64,000 nucleotides of DNA, from positions 138,649-202,648 of the forward strand of contig NW_004452108.1 of assembly GCF_000321225.1 (NCBI RefSeq). The letters are read 5' to 3'. A program made the translations under genes and the position numbers. This document shows positions 57,230 through 64,000 of the stretch, in pieces. Position 1 is the first letter of the stretch; every line of letters starts with the position of its first letter. The stretch comes from Odobenus rosmarus divergens. Taxonomy: Eukaryota; Chordata; Mammalia; Carnivora; Odobenidae. The notes under the pieces were generated by a model. That model was not told the origin of the DNA. It did not search any database and was given only the letters and a program-made list of their open reading frames with translations.

Positions 57230-57260
57230 CTTAAATATCACCTTAGCGGTGATATTTAAG
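57230..57260. repeat. Perfect inverted repeat, 13-base arms, 5-base loop
   Basis: CTTAAATATCACC (57,230-57,242), loop TTAGC, then GGTGATATTTAAG (57,248-57,260). The arms are exactly complementary. No flanking transposon ends were recognised. Confidence 0.95.
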
Positions 57261-58204
57261 TTTGTTAAGATGAGTTGCATAAAGGTTTTTAGGGCATAGG
57301 TTGGAAGGCAATGATCCCATGAAAGAGAACAACCAAGTTGCTAGAAGAAAAACTCCCCCAGAAGAGACCCACTTGGCTAATTGGACCTACAGGGCTTCAC
57401 TTCCTGCCTTGGGCCTCAAGTCTCCTCTCCTTTCGTTCCCTGCTCCACACTAAGTGACAGCAACTCCAAACTGCTCTGTAACTTTGCTTATCCTGCTTTG
57501 ACCAATACCTACTCTGAGAGACCTCCGAGAAGTCAGCCTTCAGTCTTCCTTTAGACAATTGTAATGATCCACGTTTCAATCTCTCTACTTCTTCCTCTTT
57601 CCTACTAGACTGTGAGCTCCTGGCTTGTAGTAGTCATTCAAGTCAAAGTTTTAATGAAGAATGACCAAGAGGGAAGTACAGAAAGAAGTTTAAAGAAAGA
57701 GATAAGGAGTTAGTTCCGGGGAGTCTCTAGCCTGGGGGTCAGCTACCATACCTACCCTAGCTGGAGAGTGCCACCTAGAACTTTCCTTCCTCATCTGCCA
57801 TCTTTATCCCTCTTCTTCAATCTTTCTATTCTTCTGGAGGGCCTTGCTCATTGTGTAGCTCATTCTTTGGTCTTGCACAAGGTACACACTTATATTTGTT
57901 GAGTGAGTGAATGAGGAATGAATGAAAAAACAAATGTATAAAATGGCATCAACCTTTAAAGAATCAGAGATTCTCATGGTCTGACGGGACCTGGAAGGCC
58001 ACTTACCTCACCTGCCCCTAAATTGGATGATTATTTTTTAATGACCCAATTCTTCTTTTACGCTCTTTGAATTGTGAAATATACATACATAGAATCTATA
58101 TCATTTTAGAAGACTGCCATTTCCAACTTTTAAATGACCTAACACTGTGTTTTTCACCTTAAAGCCAGATGTAGAGCATTTTAAGGACCTTGCAGACTTT
58201 TAAA

Positions 58205-58211
58205 GCACACA

Positions 58212-58245
<34 letters not shown>
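58205..58245 (+). repeat. (CA)n microsatellite with CGCGCG core
   Basis: A 41-base alternating tract with CGCGCG in its centre; Z-DNA-prone and likely polymorphic. Confidence 0.92.
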
Positions 58246-58752
58246 TTTTCTTAGTATTGGTTTTGTGGCCAAGCAATACCAGACCCTCCAAAATTAGAAA
58301 GTCTGAAAAGTTTTTGAAAGAGATTTTAAGTTGCTAATTTGGAAAGAACGTTTTCTAGATTATTTAAAAGGTAGAGATGTGGGTCAAGGAGACCACTTGC
58401 TGTCACTGAGAGTCAAGAAGACTCTTAGAAGAGTCCACGAAGGAAGAAATTAAAGAGGGGTTCTGGAGTGGGGAATGCGTAAGAGATACTGTGGTGACAG
58501 AATGGACAGGCCTGGAGACACATCAGATTTGAGGTGCAAGCAAGAGAGGAAACACAATGGTTTCCAGCCTAGGTAACGAGGAGGTTTGGGGGAGAAGTTG
58601 ATGAATTTGTTTTAAGAAATGCTCATCTTGAGATGTTTGTGGTAGTATCTGGGTGAACAAGTGTAACAGGAAATTGAATATGTGTATCTAAGCATGGAAG
58701 ATATTCAAAAAGGAAATTAATACTTGCACCATCCTGTGCCAACTTTAGATAT

Positions 58753-59145
58753 TGTATTAGTATGCTTGGGCTGCCAAATGAGATTCCAGCCTGGGTGTAT
58801 TAAACAATAGATGTTTTCTCACTGTTTTGGAGGCAAGAAGCCCGTGATCAAGGTCCTGGCAGGGTTGTCTTTTGTTTTACTCTTCTTGCTTCCAGGCAGC
58901 CACCTTCTCACTGTTCTTTCATGACCTCTCCCTCATGCGTGGAGAGAGAGATTGAGAAGAGAATGCTCCCTGGGTCTCTTCCTCTTCTTATAAGGACACT
59001 CGTCCTATTGGATTAGGGTGTCACCCTTATGACCTCATTTAACTTTAATTCCCTCCTTAAAAGCCCTTTCTACTAATAACATTCACATTGGGGGTTAGGG
59101 CTTAAACATAACGAATTTTGGGAGGACAGAGTTCAGTTCACAACA
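58753..59145 (-). repeat. MLT1-type MaLR solo LTR
   Basis: In plus orientation it reads 'tgtattagtatgcttgggct', 'cttcttataaggacactcgt', 'cctattggattagggtgtca' and ends 'agttcagttcacaaca', the reverse complement of an MLT1/MST LTR. MIR-like sequence follows at once and no internal retroviral region is seen, so it is an ancient solo LTR. Confidence 0.7.
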
Positions 59146-61319
59146 GATATTATTCCCCTTGTCTGGATAAAGAAACAGACCGAGGGAGTTCAAGTAATTT
59201 ACTCAAGGTCAAACAGGACAAAAAGGTCCATGGCCTTTTGGATGTCTCTTTTAAAAATCTTGTTACCCCATCCTAGATCATGTGAGATGAATGCATCTCT
59301 AAAGATGGCTATCAAAAATAAAAGTAACAGTTCCAACCTCCTTGACCTCAGAGAGGAGACTTGCCAGAATAGATAATGACAGAATGAGTGTTGACTCTAC
59401 TACACACAGCTTCCAGCTTTCCTGGTTCCATGCCTGGGTCTATCTTAGTATAGACACCCATAAATTTGGATTTATTTGCCCCTTGAGAACCAAAGGGATC
59501 TAAGCCTAGGTTGTGTTTTACATGTAAACCATGGTGGTTCAACACTGCTACTCCAGGGACAATTTTACAAGTCTTGACCTATGGTTTTTCCTGAAGACTT
59601 GATAAAAATGAATGGTGTCTGGGGAGAGGCAAAGGGCTGCCCTGTCTCTGCTCATAAGTGGAAAGAGCATGGTGACGTCATCTGTAGGAAAGTATTTCAG
59701 GGACCAAATGTCTGATCAGGTCTGGCCTTACTCTTGGTAGTAGACACAGCCTTCACTCTGAAGTGAGGATAAAATAAAATGCTGTTGCTGCCCCCTATTG
59801 GCTGGGTCCCCTCACAGGCCAACAGGAGACCAGCCAGCAAAGGGACAGGATTACAAATACCAATCCTCTTTGCTCGTTTCATTCCCTGAACCCTCCCTTA
59901 TTTTCTCTGATGCTGAAAGCTGTATAGTTTATTAATGTAGGTTAAAACCTGTATGCCCTGGAGAGTGCTCTGGAACAAAGGGGGCAAGGGTGAGTATTAT
60001 TTACAATCGCTAAGATATGGAAGCAATCCAAGGATTCAGTGATGGGCTTATTTTTCATGATGTCCTCATGGCTTTTCATTTGAGCTGGAGATGGACCACA
60101 TGTCATTGTCAAGGGTCTGCTTGCCCTTGCTTTGTACAGGACCCAGAAACATGTTTAGTAAGTACTCTCAAGGAGATTGTCACCACTGATGCAAACCAGC
60201 AGATTAAATCCCTAGGCTCAGAAATATCTCCACCCAATGGAGGCACTGCATGGGCAAAGAAAATAGAAAGTACTCAGTCACAAAAGTTTTCCTTGTTCTA
60301 GGACATTGGGATTCTGGTATTTCCTAGAACTGTCACTGCATGGCAGCAAAGGAGATATAATAGGAACCAGACTGTAGTTGATCCACATTCAACATGTATT
60401 TTCCTTTGAAAAAACCGTACTCAAAATGTTGAAAACTTGGGGCCACTCTTTACAGTCAGCTGGGATTCAATAAAATATCCTTGGGAATGCAAGCATACTT
60501 TTTAAAATTAAGCACATTTCAGTCAAATTACCTGATTGTCATTCCATTTCTGCAGTAACTTGGATATTAAATAACTTTGAAGGCACAGAGGGATAAGTCC
60601 CTTTCTTATCCTGGTAGGAGAGGAAAAGAAATCTTCTGAGGTGTTGGCTAAGCAAACCATAGCTGTTTCCTCTGCTCCTTGAAAGATCTGCCCGGGCTTG
60701 TTTTCCCCCTTTCCTTACCTGGCCTTCCCCCCTCGGTCATCATGCTTTCCCCTGCCCCTCTGCTCAGAAACACTCTTTTCAGGGATTCGCCATGAAAATT
60801 TGTGCAGCACGGGCCACTGAGAAGAAGGTTCAAAGGCAAGGCTAGACCCCATGGGGAACGGAATGCAGTTGTAGAGACTGACAAAAGAGCTTGAGAGCTG
60901 GGAGAGCAGTTTGCTTTCCAGAGGTTGGACTTTTGAGCATGTGCATGCATTATACTTACAGTTAAAATATAAACGTAAAGCCAATTACATTCCTGTAGCA
61001 AGGCAGCGACGGGAACAGTCTGGGGAAACAGGAGAGGGGGTCCCAGAGCAATGCCTAGGTGCTTTGTCACCTTTGCCTGGTGGGTGAGGAATCCTAAGTA
61101 GCACTGCATTTCATAAACTTACCATCTCATCTGGTACTTACTCCTCCAGTCTTTTTCCTGGTGCTTTTCTTTCTCCCACTTCCAAAAGGCTGAATTATAT
61201 CACAGAGCCCATGTATGGGAACATCTTTGTGTTCAGTGGTTGGGCAAACCTAGGGTGGGGGTGGAGGGGAAGAAGGGTGTTGAATGTGAGAGGTAGTGTG
61301 TGTAAGAGAAATATCTCTG

Positions 61320-61445
61320 AGTTGGAGTGATTAGTCCTGAGTTACAGACCCAGCTCTGCTGTGGAATAGCCATGTGCCCTTAGGCAATTCATTTTCCTCT
61401 CTGGTCCTAAGTCTTTCCATCTGTCAGATGAAATCAAAAGTAAAC
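61320..61445 (+). repeat. MIR SINE relic
   Basis: 'agttacagacccagctctgc', 'aatagccatgtgcccttagg' and 'ttcattttcctctctggtcc' follow the MIR core. Confidence 0.6.
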
Positions 61446-63219
61446 CTGTTGTCTCAGTCATGATTCTATAGCTGGAAGCTGCAAAAGCCAACTTTGGCTA
61501 ACTAAAACAACACAAAGAGAAGTAAAGAAAGATGGTTACAGAAAGAATTGAACCACTAGGCAGGGCAGCCCTAGGGATCTCAGGGTCATGGGTAGATCTT
61601 TAAGAGGCTGCCATTGGAAGTTCTCAGGTCTAGCCACCATCTCCCTGCTGGCTGCGATGACAGGGCCCCGTTGGATGTGTTTTGCGAGGGGAAGGAGTAA
61701 TACCATTTCTAGCAACTGGAGGGAGGGAGGGAGTGGAGAAGAGGAGAGAGAGAAAAGACACAAGAAAAGAAAAAATGAGGAAAGGAATAGGACTTATATT
61801 CTTAAAACTTATAAATTAGCTCTGAAAACAATATCCAAATTTCTAAATTAGTGATCTAACAATAGTTGAAGTAATGGGACCATTGCAATGAACACATGCT
61901 TTCTGATGTGACTATTTTAAAAGAAACAATAATTGATCTCTGTGTGTATGTTTTTGTATTATGTTTGTATCCATTCTCACAGAAAAATACTACTAAATAT
62001 TCACATTTATTGACTCAGGTCTTCTTAGGACTTCCAGTAAGTAAATCATTGTCTACTCAGAAGTAATAAGAGTAAACTTATTTAAATTTGTTTTTAACCT
62101 TGAGAAACGTTCATCAAGACAATTTTCCCTTAAAACATCTGAAGCTAACTCAAGTACTAGTTTTAAACTTTCTTCTCTGTGGCAGAATTATTAAAGACAT
62201 ATTTTGTAACTTGCCCTTCAGATTGCATATTACTACACTGAACACATTATTTTGTTCTTTCCTGTTTACTTAGAAAAAAATACATATTTGTATATTCTTA
62301 TATGTGTGTGTATGTATATATACACACAAAACCCTTTTACTAACATATAGTTAGGAGGGAAAAATTCCTTATATTAATATTCTGATACTTAACTGAAATA
62401 AAAAATTTGTTTTCATCCTATTACACTCATCTGTTTTGACATTACAACTACTGTTTTATCACATCATATGAACTCTTTTAAATATTTTATTAACTCATGG
62501 CCTTTCACTGGCTTAACTTGTTCTAATTCATTATAATTATTATTCTGATTTTTCATCCTCCCTAGTGGGAGCCCTTCCCCCTGACATCTTGAAAGCATCC
62601 TGACCTTATGTTATCATTACGTCCAGACCCACTGATTTTTCTGAGCCATGGAATCAGTTTCCTCTAAGGGATCTTGGCTCCTCTTACTGGGAAATAATAC
62701 TGGAGATAAAATCTGGTTACTGTGGTGCCTATGAGTCACAAAGATGGAAAAGGCATGCCTTTTAAGGCTGTGTGCTCTTTTGGCTTAAAAAGTTAGGTAG
62801 CCACAGCCTGCTCAACATATATTAGGAGGTTATATCTGCCTCTATGGCTTTCTGCTACATAGACGCCAAGCTGCTGCTCACCTCTGATGTGACTCTGAAA
62901 GTGCAGTCAGTGCTCCACTTTGTGTCTTTTAGCCAGCCGACACTGATGGGCACTGTACCAGTCGTGCCAGGGGGGAGTTCACTGGGCCACAGCCCCTGCT
63001 CAGAGCTCCCTGCATAGTCAAAAAGTCAACCATGAGATGAGGTACTGCATGGGCAGGGATGTGTGCAAACAGAGACCCGAGCTGGCTCCAGCAGGCACTA
63101 CGGGTGGGGGCGGGGGGGCCACCTGTGTTGGGAGGGCCAGGGAAGGATTTGCCAGTAGACTGGGAGAGGGATGGAGGAGGAGAAGGCATGCCTATGTGGA
63201 AACATCTGTGAAGGCAGAG

Positions 63220-63480
63220 GGGTAAAGGAACATGGATATTCAGGGGGGTGTGCACAGCCCAGCATGAGAGCTGCTGAGAGCGTTTGCTGGAGAGTAGAGG
63301 AGATGGGGATAGCGAGGTAGGGAGCGCACAGATCGTGGAGATGCTCGAATGCCTAGCTAAGAAGCGTGGCCTGATGTCCTGAGGGCAGTGTGGTACCATA
63401 CTAGGGACAAGGCAGAATCAGATTTGCATTTTGATGGACTTTTTCTGACAGCCATGTAGAAGAATGTCTCAAGGATGTGG
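63220..63480 (+). repeat. L2 LINE-like fragment
   Basis: 'gacaaggcagaatcagattt' followed by 'gcattttgatggactttttc' resembles the internal 3' part of L2. Boundaries are approximate. Confidence 0.4.
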
Positions 63481-64000
63481 CCTGATGTATGTTTCAGATT
63501 CTTTTCAATTTCCTCTCCTTATCCGCTTTCTGATGCTGACGGTGTGTTATTCCAAATGACACCACTTGACAATCATAAATTCTTTTACTCCCTTTCTGAG
63601 ACTGAAGGGAAATTGACCGGTTTATGCCTTTCCTTTTTGGAGCTGGCCTTTTAACCCTTCAAAGCCCCATAGCCAAGGCAAAGTTTACGGATTGAATTGA
63701 AGTGCTCTCTTACCTTTTAGGAATATTATTATCTTGATAATTAACACCTCACCTGATTCCAGAAAAGATTTATGGTAGTTTTCAAAAATCTGCAGCATCA
63801 ACAGAACAGTCAGGAGGACAGCTGTGCTGCCCAGCAGGCTCTAGCAGCTTCCCTCAATGTCCCACTGACATCTTCATGAACACACGGTGCAGGTAAAAAC
63901 CCAGTCTCACTAAAACCTGAGTATGATAGACAACCTACTGGCTAGCAAATGAGGCTGGATTAAGGAAACTACAGCTCAGGCTTCATTTCACAGCTCAGGC

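Larger units (their letters stand above)
54500..64000. other. Intergenic DNA downstream of ZNF22
   Basis: About 9.5 kb in which I recognise no gene. Contents: MER5A (55,668-55,850), MIR (55,945-56,125), Can-SINE (56,136-56,347), a 13-base-arm inverted repeat (57,230-57,260), a CA/CG microsatellite (58,205-58,245), an MLT1 LTR (58,753-59,145), MIR (59,150-59,220; 61,320-61,445), a TA/GT-rich tract (62,290-62,330) and an L2-like fragment (63,220-63,480). Confidence 0.55.

Noticed and set aside
59348..59882. Two short minus-strand frames right of the MLT1 LTR, considered as retroviral internal remnants
   Set aside because: MIR-like sequence separates them from the LTR and I recognise no gag or pol motif. 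A translated search against ERV proteins would decide.

Overview
This window is vertebrate nuclear DNA from a carnivoran mammal. Seven tRNA-Lys-derived Can-SINE copies (a family restricted to Carnivora) are dispersed on both strands, four with exact target-site duplications and one with a single-mismatch pair. Their body and tail sequence (CTCTCTCGCTGT...TGTCAAATAAATAAA) and the absence of the dog-type SINEC_Cf head suggest an arctoid caniform (bear, pinniped or mustelid group) rather than dog or cat; that species guess is an inference from memory of SINE subfamilies. Gene order (RASSF4 +, DEPP1 - nested inside it, ZNF22 +) matches human 10q11.21.

Layout. Positions 1-1257 are the 5' end of an antisense LINE-1 running off the left edge. 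From 1258 to about 13.85 kb is intergenic DNA with MIR, L2, hAT-like and MLT2 LTR relics and no recognisable gene. RASSF4 starts in a CpG-rich, GC-box/CCAAT promoter at about 13.9-14.15 kb (non-coding exon 1) and continues through ten coding exons (23,465-44,847) to a poly(A) signal at 46,283. The joined exons encode 321 codons plus stop, with all splice phases consistent, ending in Ras-association and SARAH domains. DEPP1 is a two-exon gene on the opposite strand within RASSF4 intron 3 (about 32,485 to 31,040), with a TATA box and a perfect FOXO element upstream. ZNF22 has a CpG-island promoter and non-coding exon at about 49.65-49.97 kb, a 2.5 kb intron, and a single coding exon (52,571-53,248) for a 225-residue protein with five C2H2 zinc fingers. 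From about 54.5 kb to the end no gene is recognised; old repeats are the only structured content (MER5A, MIR, a Can-SINE, an MLT1 LTR, L2).

How they relate. RASSF4 is a Ras-effector/SARAH-domain adaptor, DEPP1 a FOXO-driven stress and autophagy factor, and ZNF22 a DNA-binding zinc-finger protein. They are neighbours by conserved synteny, not a functional operon. Only RASSF4 and DEPP1 are physically interleaved, so transcriptional interference is conceivable. I found no evidence for an undescribed multi-gene system; the points of interest are promoter architecture, a short predicted upstream ORF in RASSF4, a very close DEPP1 poly(A) signal, a U6 snRNA-derived mini-insertion, and several perfect inverted or tandem repeats.
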